Assembly (NCBI GenBank): GCA_030595485.1
Contig: JAUVDE010000030.1
Span: 1-15,060, forward strand
Length of the DNA stretch: 15,060 nucleotides
Source of the DNA: Draconibacterium sp.
Lineage (GTDB): Bacteria > Bacteroidota > Bacteroidia > Bacteroidales > Prolixibacteraceae
Direction: 5' to 3'
The notes beneath the pieces are model-generated. The model did no database searches, was not told the DNA's origin, and saw only the letters and a program-made list of their open reading frames with translations. Both the position numbers and the translations under genes were made by a program. Positions 1 through 6,255 of this stretch are shown here, in pieces (position 1 is the stretch's first letter; each line of letters opens with the position of its first letter).

Positions 1-809
1 TTATAGCCATCGAGAATTAAACCTGGTTCCAACGGGGGAGGAAAGGGGAGTTCAGTGAGTTTGTCATAAAACTCATTTTCATTTTCATTGGGTAAATGGG
101 TGATTTCAACAACCTGGCATGTCAGATTATCATCGCTGTTATTACTGACTGCGATATCAATAATTTTCCGGGCTGCGACATTAAGGTCATCACTGTTTTT
201 TAGAGTGATGTCTTTAATCAGATTGTCAGTAATAAACTCATGTACGCCATCAGTCAGTTGAATAAAAATATCGCCACTTTCTAAAGGTATGGTTTTATAA
301 TCAATATCAACCAGTAAATCGATACCCATAGCGCGGGATAAATAGGTTTTATCGTCACTTACGGAGAATCGATGATCATTGGTTAATTGTTCGAGTTCAT
401 TGTTTCGTAAACGGTAGATTCGGGTATCACCAACATGAAAGATATACGCAGTATTAGATTTAAATACCAGCGCACTTAAAGTCGTAACCATACCTTTATG
501 GCTTTGATGTTTTTTTTGACCTTGACCATGTAACCATCGGTTAAGCGCTGAAAGAATTTTTTGCCCGGAATTTTTAACTGACCAGCTTTCAGGTGTACTG
601 AAATAATCAGTTAAAAAACCATTCACACAAACTTCAGAGGCCTGTTTAGCATCATCACTGGTACTCATGCCATCAGCGACAACCGCGGCAATACCTTTAG
701 TGGTTAAAAGCGGTTCATTGGGAACATAAACACCACAAGAATCTTCATTCTGGTTTTTAACTCCGGCAATGCTGTAATGGCCACTGTTAATTTGTAATGA
801 TGCTGACAT
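1..809 (-). CDS. PP2C-type phosphatase/Ser-Thr kinase, C-terminal part cut by window edge
   Basis: The frame stays open from an ATG at 809 to the window edge, giving 269 visible residues. The visible part is a PP2C-family Ser/Thr phosphatase domain (about residues 10-245). It shows the metal-binding motifs NQNEDS near residue 20, ADGM with D46-G47, HVGDTRIY near 125, LTDGVHEF near 185 and DNLTC near 233. A proline-rich linker (LPFPPPLEPG) follows, then LILDGY at the edge, which resembles the lead-in to a protein kinase domain in bifunctional kinase/phosphatase proteins. The kinase part is therefore inferred, not seen. The gene lies 120 bases downstream of the nitrate transporter on the same strand. 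From memory, pseudomonads place a kinase gene between nasA and nirBD, so a role in nitrate assimilation is likely, but the substrate is unknown. The PP2C call is firm and the bifunctional call is probable. Confidence 0.88.
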   Translation of the reverse strand, partial: MSASLQINSGHYSIAGVKNQNEDSCGVYVPNEPLLTTKGIAAVVADGMSTSDDAKQASEVCVNGFLTDYFSTPESWSVKNSGQKILSALNRWLHGQGQKKHQSHKGMVTTLSALVFKSNTAYIFHVGDTRIYRLRNNELEQLTNDHRFSVSDDKTYLSRAMGIDLLVDIDYKTIPLESGDIFIQLTDGVHEFITDNLIKDITLKNSDDLNVAARKIIDIAVSNNSDDNLTCQVVEITHLPNENENEFYDKLTELPFPPPLEPGLILDGY

Positions 810-872
810 AAATTTTTATTGTAATAAAATGCAATGACATTAAAGTATAATGGCACTGTCTTGATAGAGTAA

Positions 873-901
873 GTAATAATTGGTCAATTAAGTATTATTA
901 C
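873..901 (-). repeat. AT-rich inverted repeat between nasA and the phosphatase gene
   Basis: GTAATAAT at 873-880 pairs exactly with ATTATTAC at 894-901 across a 13-base loop. It lies in the 120-base gap between the nasA stop and the phosphatase start codon. The stem has almost no GC and no U-run follows it on the minus strand, so I do not call it a terminator. It may be a weak processing site or chance in AT-rich DNA. Confidence 0.3.
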
Positions 902-929
902 AACGGGCCATTAAGTTCATAGTCCATTA

Positions 930-2405
930 TCAATTGACTTCAATCATTTGGACAGTCCCATCGGGTAACACCTCTGCCATTTGATCTTTTGGATTTTCAA
1001 GAAAAAATGCAATTAGAACAAACACTGTAACAGCAAAACAAGCTATCACTATAAAGAATATATCAGTCGCTACAAATGAAAGTACTGTCAAGAAGGTTAC
1101 TGCGCCCACATTACCATACGCGCCTGTCATGCCTGCAATTTGCCCTGTCATACGACGTTTCACTAAAGGCACCATTGCGAATACGGCTCCGTTACCGGCA
1201 TTAACAAATATTGAGCTAAAAATAACTGCTGCAACGGCGAGTGAAATACTCCACTCACTGGTTATTAAGCTTAAAAGGTAATAGCCTGCTGCTGTTCCTA
1301 ACATGAGTACTGTAAGAGAAGATTTTCGACCAAACTTATCACTTATCCAACCACCTGCCGGTCGCATAATAAGATTCAATCCTGCAAAGACAGAAGCAAT
1401 TAAACCTGCCTGGATAGCAGATAGTTCAAATGTGTCCATAAAAAATAAAGGTAATATTGAAACAACTGCAAGTTCAGAACCAAAGGTGACCATGTAAGAC
1501 AGGTTTAACAGGGCAACCTGCTTGAATTTATAACGTTCAATTTCAGGAACTGTCTCTGTGAAAACATGTTTGTTAATTTGATAAATTCGAATTGTTTGAA
1601 ATGTGTATAGTGTACCTAATATGATATAGATCATTGTGGTTACGCTATCACTTAACATACCTAAATTTACAGGGCTCAATTTCCACGTTAATACAGCAAG
1701 TGCTGCAAATAGCGGGATATTCATGATTAAGTACAAAAAGAAATCAAATGGACTGGTAATTTCCAGACCGCCATTTTTCTTTGGCTTAAAATAAGTTGAG
1801 CCTTTGGGAGTATCCGTTACACTGAAAAAATAAACAGCAGAATAGATTAGTGCAACAATACCAGTAGTCCCTACGGCGTAACGCCAGCCATCTTCACCAC
1901 CATACATCAAGGCAAGTGTAGGTAAAATAACTGCTGCGCCTGCAGAACCAAAGTTGCCCCAGCCTCCATAGATACCTTGAGCGAGACCAGTCTGTTTTGC
2001 TGGGAACCATTCACCGATCATACGAGTACCGATAACAAAACCAGCACCTACGAAACCTAATAAAAAACGCATAATGGCCAGTTGTTCAAAATCTTCTGCC
2101 ATGGCAAAACCAAAACAAAGGAAACTGGAAACAAAGAGCAGCATGGAAAAAATACGTCTGGGACCAAAGGCATCCACCAGCATGCCAATAATAATACGCG
2201 CAGGAATAGTTAGTGCAACATTGAGGATTAACAGGGTTTTGATTTGTTGATCATTTAAGCCTAAAGATTCACGCATCATGCCTAATAGTGGTGCGTGATT
2301 AAACCAGACAAAAAAACTTATAAAAAAGGCCATCCAACTTAAATGTAAGATACGCATTTTTCCGCTAAATGAAAACAAATTAAGTTTGTTTGTATCAACC
2401 GACAT
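930..2405 (-). CDS. nasA: NarK/NasA-type MFS nitrate/nitrite transporter
   Basis: This is a 491-residue, 12-helix inner-membrane protein of the nitrate/nitrite porter branch of the major facilitator superfamily. Both nitrate-signature regions are present: GGWGNFGSAG (residues 147-156) and NAGNGAVF (402-409) with GQIAGMTGAYGNVGA (421-435). R70 in helix 2 and R348 in the second half match the substrate-binding arginine pair of E. coli NarK. The long loop after helix 6 is typical of one-domain porters. I chose the ATG at 2405 because GGAG (2415-2418) lies 9 bases upstream. An earlier in-frame ATG at 2453 would lie upstream of the predicted sigma-54 transcript start (about 2438). NtrC-type control and the neighbouring phosphatase-kinase favour assimilatory nitrate uptake (nasA) over respiratory nitrate/nitrite exchange (narK). 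The family is certain; the physiological role is inferred. Confidence 0.93.
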   Translation of the reverse strand: MSVDTNKLNLFSFSGKMRILHLSWMAFFISFFVWFNHAPLLGMMRESLGLNDQQIKTLLILNVALTIPARIIIGMLVDAFGPRRIFSMLLFVSSFLCFGFAMAEDFEQLAIMRFLLGFVGAGFVIGTRMIGEWFPAKQTGLAQGIYGGWGNFGSAGAAVILPTLALMYGGEDGWRYAVGTTGIVALIYSAVYFFSVTDTPKGSTYFKPKKNGGLEITSPFDFFLYLIMNIPLFAALAVLTWKLSPVNLGMLSDSVTTMIYIILGTLYTFQTIRIYQINKHVFTETVPEIERYKFKQVALLNLSYMVTFGSELAVVSILPLFFMDTFELSAIQAGLIASVFAGLNLIMRPAGGWISDKFGRKSSLTVLMLGTAAGYYLLSLITSEWSISLAVAAVIFSSIFVNAGNGAVFAMVPLVKRRMTGQIAGMTGAYGNVGAVTFLTVLSFVATDIFFIVIACFAVTVFVLIAFFLENPKDQMAEVLPDGTVQMIEVN

Positions 2406-2448
2406 ACCTTGCCACTCCAAAATGATTAAAATTCTTTGAACATCACAG

Positions 2449-2465
2449 AGCAAGGGCTATGCCAA
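2449..2465 (-). promoter_or_regulatory. sigma-54 (RpoN) promoter of nasA
   Basis: Read on the minus strand, the site is TTGGCATAGCCCTTGCT. It fits YTGGCACGRNNNTTGCW with only two mismatches, both between the GG and GC elements. The invariant GG and GC are separated by exactly 10 bases. The predicted transcript start is near 2438, giving a 33-base leader to the ATG at 2405. NtrC-like sites upstream support it. The match is seen in the sequence; activity is inferred. Confidence 0.8.
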
Positions 2466-2528
2466 TAGCGTAACCTGTTGATTAATAAGGGTAAAGTAGA
2501 GTTGCAGGTGTTATTTAAGAATTTTGAA

Positions 2529-2545
2529 TGCACAAAGCAAGTGCA
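2529..2545 (-). promoter_or_regulatory. NtrC-like enhancer site 1 upstream of nasA
   Basis: On the minus strand this reads TGCACTTGCTTTGTGCA. The perfect half-sites TGCAC and GTGCA are spaced 7 bases apart, as in the NtrC consensus TGCACYNNNNTGGTGCA, with one consensus mismatch. Its centre (2537) is about 99 bases upstream of the predicted sigma-54 transcript start, a usual enhancer distance. Confidence 0.75.
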
Positions 2546-2559
2546 GTAGAGTATTAACG

Positions 2560-2576
2560 TGCACTAATATAATCCA
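2560..2576 (-). promoter_or_regulatory. Degenerate NtrC-like site 2 upstream of nasA
   Basis: On the minus strand this reads TGGATTATATTAGTGCA. One half-site (GTGCA) is perfect and the other is weak (TGGAT for TGCAC). Its centre is 31 bp from site 1, about three helical turns, which would put two NtrC dimers on the same DNA face as in the glnA enhancer. The spacing is the main support; on sequence alone it would be unconvincing. Confidence 0.45.
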
Positions 2577-2606
2577 TTTTAGTACACGTTGTCGTTATGA
2601 TAATTT

Positions 2607-2966
2607 TTAATTAAGAATTTGGTAACCTCTATTGCGTAAGCAATTTCTTATCACTTTTTCTCTTTGGTAATGCTCTTCAGCTCCAGCACTGAGGCCGCCA
2701 CCCAGGGCGCCCAGTTGACCTATTGTAACCGAGGTTCTGCGACCGCCAATAATGGCTCCATATAATGCACCTATAACTGCACCACCTACAACACCTTCGG
2801 CAATTTTTGTCTCAATCTGATCGGCTAGATGCTGACACTCGGCTAAATCTGCATGATATGCCCGCATATCAACCCCCTTAGGATCAATGATAATTTGTGC
2901 ATGTCTGGCACAGCCACTTATAGCGAGCATACTGATTATTACAGGGAGAAGGAAAAATTTGTTCAT
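2607..2966 (-). CDS. Glycine-zipper lipoprotein of unknown function
   Basis: This is a 119-residue predicted lipoprotein. The signal peptide ends in the lipobox LAISGC, with C19 as the lipidated residue. Two glycine-rich hydrophobic stretches (residues 58-75, GxxxG-like spacing, and 83-95) form a glycine zipper able to pack into or against a membrane. Two further cysteines, C44 and C109, flank the zipper, and the C-terminal NCLRNRGY motif recurs in small gammaproteobacterial envelope lipoproteins of this type. The start ATG has an AGG about 10 bases upstream. The gene is upstream of the nasA promoter on the same strand, but 200 bases and a separate promoter stand between them, so it is probably not part of the nitrate operon. 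No precise function can be given. Confidence 0.8.
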   Translation of the reverse strand: MNKFFLLPVIISMLAISGCARHAQIIIDPKGVDMRAYHADLAECQHLADQIETKIAEGVVGGAVIGALYGAIIGGRRTSVTIGQLGALGGGLSAGAEEHYQREKVIRNCLRNRGYQILN

Positions 2967-3137
2967 AACATTTATACCTGTTTTCTATAAGAATTACCGA
3001 TAAATATAAGCTTACACTATCTTGGGTGATTTATTTCATGTTGAGTAAATATGAAAGAATTTAATTAAAGAAAGTGCTGGTTTGGTCGCTAATTAAACAG
3101 TTAAGTAATTTATAGAATGTGTTCGGAGTATCATAAA
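2967..3137. other. Divergent intergenic region between lipoprotein and receptor genes
   Basis: This 171-base AT-rich gap separates two divergently read genes, so it should carry a promoter for each. On the plus strand, GGAG at 3125-3128 is a good ribosome binding site for an ATG at 3138. I see no promoter close enough to consensus to place with confidence. Confidence 0.4.
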
Positions 3138-3530
3138 ATGTCCATAAAATCTTTAATGACTATCCGCAATAAACTGACATCTGCGTTCATTGCTCTTATT
3201 ATTTTAATTGTAATTATCGGTGCTTTTTCGCTTAAAGAAATAAGTATCCTTAGTAAACTTACGGTTAAACTTTATAACCATCCTCTTGCTGTGACTCGAT
3301 CTTCATTACAAGCGAATGTGAATATTATTAAAATGCATCGCAGCATGAAAGATATCGTTCTGGCTCAAAATTCTGCTAAAAGAGAAACTGCAATTCAGAA
3401 AGTGAATGTCTATGAAGCCCTTGTCTATAAGGAATATGACATTATTACTGAGCGTATCCTTGGAAAAGAAGGTGATGTACTTATTGCCGATACGATACAA
3501 ATATTTCGTGACTGTAAATCTAGATGTTGA
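3138..3530 (+). CDS. Membrane receptor with four-helix-bundle sensor, 3' end missing at chimeric joint
   Basis: About 123 residues are genuine. There is a short cytoplasmic N-terminus, one membrane helix (about residues 12-30 from the ATG at 3138), then the start of a periplasmic four-helix-bundle ligand-binding domain (4HB_MCP type). The stretch around MHRSMKDIVLA is typical of this sensor family, which is fused to chemotaxis, GGDEF or histidine-kinase outputs; the output here is lost. I chose 3138 over the ATG at 3117 because GGAG ends 9 bases before it. At about 3510, after TIQIFRD, the sequence changes to Bacteroidota DNA. The last six or so codons before the stop at 3528-3530 are foreign, and this stop is not the gene's own. 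The family assignment is good; the truncation is almost certainly an artefact of the joint. Confidence 0.72.
   Translation: MSIKSLMTIRNKLTSAFIALIILIVIIGAFSLKEISILSKLTVKLYNHPLAVTRSSLQANVNIIKMHRSMKDIVLAQNSAKRETAIQKVNVYEALVYKEYDIITERILGKEGDVLIADTIQIFRDCKSRC
3507..3520. other. Probable chimeric joint between two genomes
   Basis: Up to about 3510 the plus strand encodes a four-helix-bundle receptor in one frame. From about 3511 it encodes the middle of a zinc-ribbon coiled-coil protein in another frame, with no start codon of its own family type. Neither broken gene is completed anywhere else in the window. Everything to the left fits a gammaproteobacterium and everything to the right fits Bacteroidota. 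No transposon end, att site or tRNA is visible here. Confidence 0.8.
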
Positions 3531-4122
3531 AATTAAAAATCTGGATACTGTAATTAGCAACAAAAAAATTGCGATTAAAGATTCGCAAGCTGCAATTGCA
3601 AAATATACCGAACAACAAAACAACGTTCGTAACAACCGCGAATTCGATTCTCTTTCGAAAGAAATGGAATTCCAAAATCTGGAAATTGAACTTTCAGAAA
3701 AAAGGATTAAAGAATTTACGGCTGAAATGGCATTGAAAAAAGAAACGGTTACAACTTCTAAAACTCAGTTAACCGACCGTGAGGAAGATTTGTCCAGAAA
3801 AAAAGGTGAGCTTTCAGAAATTACCTCAGAGACTAAAATCGAAGAGGAAAAATTAAGATCAAAATCAGAAAAAATCGAGTTGTTTGTTGAAGCTCGTTTA
3901 TTAACTGCTTTTAAACGTATTCGTAAAAATGCACGTAACGGATTAGCAGTTGTAACCATTCAGCGTGATGCTTGTGGCGGTTGTTTTAACAAAATCCCAC
4001 CTCAGCGACAAATGGATATTGCCAGCCGTAAAAAAATTATTGTTTGCGAATATTGCGGACGTATTTTGGTAGACGAAAAAATTAACGTTGTTGAAGATTT
4101 AGATGCACCGGTAGCTAAATAA
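3511..4122 (+). CDS. Coiled-coil C4 zinc-ribbon protein, 5' end missing
   Basis: About 203 residues remain of a protein with a long charged coiled coil (roughly the first 145 visible residues, rich in E, K, L and S) followed by a C-terminal zinc ribbon with CGGC and CEYC as the four zinc ligands. This is the architecture of the zf-RING_7 / CT398-HP0958 family. Relatives in other phyla (CdsZ of Chlamydia, FlgZ of Helicobacter) bind sigma-54 or secretion/flagellar components; the role in Bacteroidota is not known. The internal stretch QQNNVRNNREFDSL is what I associate with Bacteroidota members. Those members begin about 50-70 residues earlier, so the N-terminus is lost at the joint. An apparent in-frame ATG at 3406 lies in receptor DNA and is not a real start. 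The stop at 4120-4122 is followed by a terminator. Confidence 0.82.
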   Translation, partial: TVNLDVEIKNLDTVISNKKIAIKDSQAAIAKYTEQQNNVRNNREFDSLSKEMEFQNLEIELSEKRIKEFTAEMALKKETVTTSKTQLTDREEDLSRKKGELSEITSETKIEEEKLRSKSEKIELFVEARLLTAFKRIRKNARNGLAVVTIQRDACGGCFNKIPPQRQMDIASRKKIIVCEYCGRILVDEKINVVEDLDAPVAK

Positions 4123-4143
4123 GCTATAACGATACAATATACT

Positions 4144-4174
4144 AAGGCTCTTTCCTACAAGAAAGGGCTTTTTT
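4144..4174 (+). terminator. Rho-independent terminator of the zinc-ribbon gene
   Basis: The stem is AAGGCTCTTTC (4144-4154) with GAAAGGGCTTT (4161-4171), pairing over 11 positions including two G-U pairs. The loop is six bases, and a T run extends to 4174. It lies 22 bases past the stop codon. Confidence 0.85.
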
Positions 4175-4191
4175 CATGTCCAATAAATGCT

Positions 4192-4449
4192 GTCATTTCG
4201 AAGGAGTTGGAGTGTAATACCAATAACACATCAAAATGAGTGACATAAATCGTTTCTTTTTCTCTTCTTCTTCATTAAAAAATAGATTCGTAACTAATGC
4301 TATGAAAAGATTTTTTGCTTAGAGTAAGAAAAAAATAATTCAATTTCTTTATCAATCATTTTGACATGTAATTGGTATAACGGAAACGGACTGAGAAATC
4401 TTTAACCTTGGAGCTCTAGCCAACAGATTTCTCACTACATTTGAAATAA
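4192..4449. repeat. Large palindromic intergenic repeat, apparently interrupted
   Basis: ATTTCGAA at 4195-4202 pairs with TTTGAAAT near 4440-4447, with one mismatch. TGAGAAATCT at 4392-4401 pairs perfectly with AGATTTCTCA at 4425-4434. Together these look like outer and inner arms of one palindromic repeat. Its left arm is split by the 166-bp element at 4215-4380. The family resemblance to Bacteroidota intergenic palindromes is from memory. Confidence 0.5.
4215..4380. mobile_element. MITE-like element with 25-bp terminal inverted repeats
   Basis: The left end (4215-4239) and the right end (4356-4380) are inverted repeats matching at 21 of 25 positions, both containing ATACCAAT and TCAAAATGA. 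The 116-base interior is AT-rich, with poly-pyrimidine runs on one side and poly-purine runs on the other, and could itself fold imperfectly. It encodes no protein. I cannot define a target-site duplication with certainty. It could be a non-autonomous transposable element or simply a long-stem palindromic repeat. Confidence 0.55.
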
Positions 4450-4488
4450 TAACTGATTACTGAGACTGAATACTACTCTCTTTCTTAA

Positions 4489-4557
4489 GGCTGGCTGCCG
4501 GGCTTTCCGCTATAGTTCCCTTACATTCCGCAGTTCTGCCAACACCAGCCGGAAAGC
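4489..4557. repeat. Interleaved inverted repeats in GC-richer block
   Basis: GGCTGG (4489-4494) pairs with CCAGCC (4545-4550). GCTTTCCG (4502-4509) pairs with CGGAAAGC (4550-4557). The two pairs are interleaved, not nested, so they would form alternative hairpins or a pseudoknot. The block is GC-richer than its surroundings and may be the tail of a dispersed Bacteroidota repeat. No function is assigned. Confidence 0.35.
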
Positions 4558-4684
4558 TTCTTTCAGTCGCTCCCACCTGCTGAGCATCACTACAAAATGC
4601 TGTGGCAAGCTACCGCTTCAATCCCTGCCAGATCGGACAGTGTTTCATTTCCTTTTCATCTGAATCAGCTTATTCGAAATCTTT

Positions 4685-4717
4685 ACCTTTTCCAAAGTTC
4701 AAAACTTTGGAAAAGGT
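4685..4717. repeat. Perfect 15-bp hairpin
   Basis: ACCTTTTCCAAAGTT (4685-4699) and AACTTTGGAAAAGGT (4703-4717) pair perfectly across a 3-base loop. No T run follows on either strand, so it does not look like an ordinary terminator. It is more likely one copy of a dispersed palindromic repeat. Confidence 0.6.
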
Positions 4718-4876
4718 TGCCTCCAGAAAATTTACCACAAAAAAAAACCGCCTCTGTTATGAAACGGTTCCATTGAACTTGAACATTATTTAATTGGAAA
4801 TTCCCAATTGCTTTATAATAATTCTCCTTATCGGCAAAACCGACTTCGGATAACTCTGAACTTTTTGTCTTTTAAG

Positions 4877-4898
4877 TAGACAAGGCGTGCCTTGTCTA
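4877..4898. repeat. Short palindrome with 10-bp arms
   Basis: TAGACAAGGC and GCCTTGTCTA pair perfectly around a 2-base centre. This kind of AGACAAGGC palindrome resembles small dispersed repeats seen between genes in Bacteroidota (recalled, not searched). It lies about 50 bases past the stop of the TPM gene on the minus strand but lacks a T run. Confidence 0.5.
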
Positions 4899-4948
4899 TA
4901 CTGTGTTTCAAAACTTTGAACTTTAAACCCTAAACTTTGAACTAAACC

Positions 4949-5743
4949 TTACCAGCTTCCACCGGCACCGCCGCCACCAAAACTTCCACCGCCAAATCCG
5001 CCAAAACCACCGCCGCCAAAGCTTCCACTTCCCGACGAAAAGTTACCATACGAACCCGATGAACGACCTCCTCCTGACATCATTCCCATGGCTAACCAAA
5101 ACGGAAGACTACTTCCCGGAGAATAAAAGCGTCGTTTGCGCCCTCTACCCAAGAATACAAAAATGAGAATAAAGAATATGAGCCCAACAATTGAACCACC
5201 TCCTCCACTTCCAGCACTAACCTTTTCTTGATAATTATCGGCAGTATATTCACCTCCGGCAATATCCATTATTACATTTATTCCAGCAGCCAAACCGCCA
5301 AAATAATCGTTTTGTTTAAAACGTGGAATCATCTCGTTGTCAACCACAGCATTGTTTACAATAGCATCGGGCAAAACACCTTCCAATCCATAACCAGTTG
5401 CAACATATACTTCACCACGGCTATTCTGAGTTTTAGGCTTTAACAAAATAACCAAACCGTTATCATTACCTTTCTGACCAACACCCCATTTTTCACCTAA
5501 ACGTTGAGCATAATCTGCTTTGTCGTATCCATCTAAATCAGATACAGTAACTACTATTATTTGGGTTGAAGTTTGTTTGGCAAACTGCGTTAATGCACCT
5601 TCCATCTGATTTACTTGTTCTTTGTCCAACACATTGGCAAAATCATTCACCAAACGCTGCGGCGATGGACGCTCGGGTATTTCAGCCATTGAAACCACTG
5701 TAAATCCAACAAGTGCTATAAATAATATTATAATTTTCTTCAT
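4949..5743 (-). CDS. Secreted/membrane-anchored TPM-domain protein (YgcG family)
   Basis: The 264-residue protein has a signal peptide (about 1-20), a TPM domain (about 28-165) that includes the YVATGYGLEG segment near 113-122, one membrane helix (about 185-199), a basic stretch after it (GRKRR) and a glycine/serine-rich tail ending GGGGAGGSW, the usual ending for this family. The TPM domain would lie outside the cytoplasmic membrane. Some TPM proteins act in photosystem II repair in plants and others are near terminal oxidases or LemA, but the general biochemical role is unsettled. The start ATG follows the stop of the upstream TPM gene by 6 bases, so the two are co-transcribed and probably co-translated. 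The family call is firm; function is not known. Confidence 0.88.
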   Translation of the reverse strand: MKKIIILFIALVGFTVVSMAEIPERPSPQRLVNDFANVLDKEQVNQMEGALTQFAKQTSTQIIVVTVSDLDGYDKADYAQRLGEKWGVGQKGNDNGLVILLKPKTQNSRGEVYVATGYGLEGVLPDAIVNNAVVDNEMIPRFKQNDYFGGLAAGINVIMDIAGGEYTADNYQEKVSAGSGGGGSIVGLIFFILIFVFLGRGRKRRFYSPGSSLPFWLAMGMMSGGGRSSGSYGNFSSGSGSFGGGGFGGFGGGSFGGGGAGGSW

Positions 5744-5749
5744 GTCTTT

Positions 5750-6187
5750 TTATTTACCAAACGAGATTTCATCCGACAATTCATTCACATCATCAGCCTG
5801 ATAGGGAAAATGTTCTTTCAATTTTTCGCCGGCTCTGATGATTCCGTCCGAAAGCCCTTCGGAATACAATCCTTCTTTCAACTTACTTAATACCGCTTCT
5901 TTTGTGCATTCCCAAAAATCATCGGCAACTTTAGCATTTATTCCACCATCTCCAAGTATGGCAAATTTGTGGTCTTTCACTGCCAAATAGAATAAAACCC
6001 CATTTCGAAGTTTTGTTTTCTGCATCTCTAATTTTTCGAAAATATACGCTGCTCTATCCAAAACATCGTCTTTACAATTATTTTCGATATGCACCCGAAT
6101 TTCGCCCGAAGTATTTGTTTCGGCAACCCGAATTGCATTGGTTATTTGCAGTTTATTTTCTTCTGTAAAATATTTATGTACGCTCAT
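5750..6187 (-). CDS. Short cytoplasmic TPM-domain protein
   Basis: The 145-residue protein is essentially a single TPM domain with no signal peptide or membrane helix. Characteristic parts are TSGEIRVHIE (near residue 26), RNGVLFYLAVKDHKFAILGD (near 61-80) and the C-terminal LSDGIIRAGEKLKEHFP. It is the middle gene of lemA, short TPM and long TPM, an order that recurs in Bacteroidota. It probably works with the secreted TPM protein encoded just downstream, but no reaction is known. It might be anchored by a partner, since the TPM domain of its neighbour is on the other side of the membrane. Confidence 0.85.
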   Translation of the reverse strand: MSVHKYFTEENKLQITNAIRVAETNTSGEIRVHIENNCKDDVLDRAAYIFEKLEMQKTKLRNGVLFYLAVKDHKFAILGDGGINAKVADDFWECTKEAVLSKLKEGLYSEGLSDGIIRAGEKLKEHFPYQADDVNELSDEISFGK

Positions 6188-6255
6188 AATTTTTTCTATT
6201 TAATCAAACTTATATCAATGTCCATCTGTCGACGCGACACTACGTTTATTATTCC

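Larger units (their letters stand above)
4175..4948. other. Gene-free, repeat-rich intergenic island
   Basis: About 775 bases between convergent genes hold no supportable coding region. The stretch contains a MITE-like 166-bp inverted-repeat element, a 10-bp hairpin with the outer arms of a larger palindrome, a GC-richer block at about 4485-4640, a perfect 15-bp hairpin, a 10-bp hairpin and short AACTTTGAACT repeats next to the TPM gene. The individual repeats are listed separately. Such palindrome-laden spacers are common in Bacteroidota genomes. Confidence 0.7.

Noticed and set aside
2406..2453. Longer nasA start at 2453
   Set aside because: It lies upstream of the predicted sigma-54 transcript start and inside the promoter, and lacks a ribosome binding site, while 2405 has GGAG at 9 bases.
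3406..3510. N-terminus of the zinc-ribbon protein starting at ATG 3406
   Set aside because: These codons are an out-of-frame reading of the receptor gene and do not resemble the family's N-terminal coiled coil.
3117..3530. A complete 137-residue membrane protein
   Set aside because: The reading frame is closed only by foreign sequence after about 3510; it is the front of a much larger receptor. The ATG at 3138 has the better ribosome binding site.
4685..4717. Terminator for either convergent operon
   Set aside because: The stem is strong, but no T run follows on either strand, so it is listed as a repeat.
4602..4793. Small GTG-start reading frame of 63 codons in the repeat island
   Set aside because: It runs through the perfect hairpin and other repeats, lacks a ribosome binding site and resembles no family I know.
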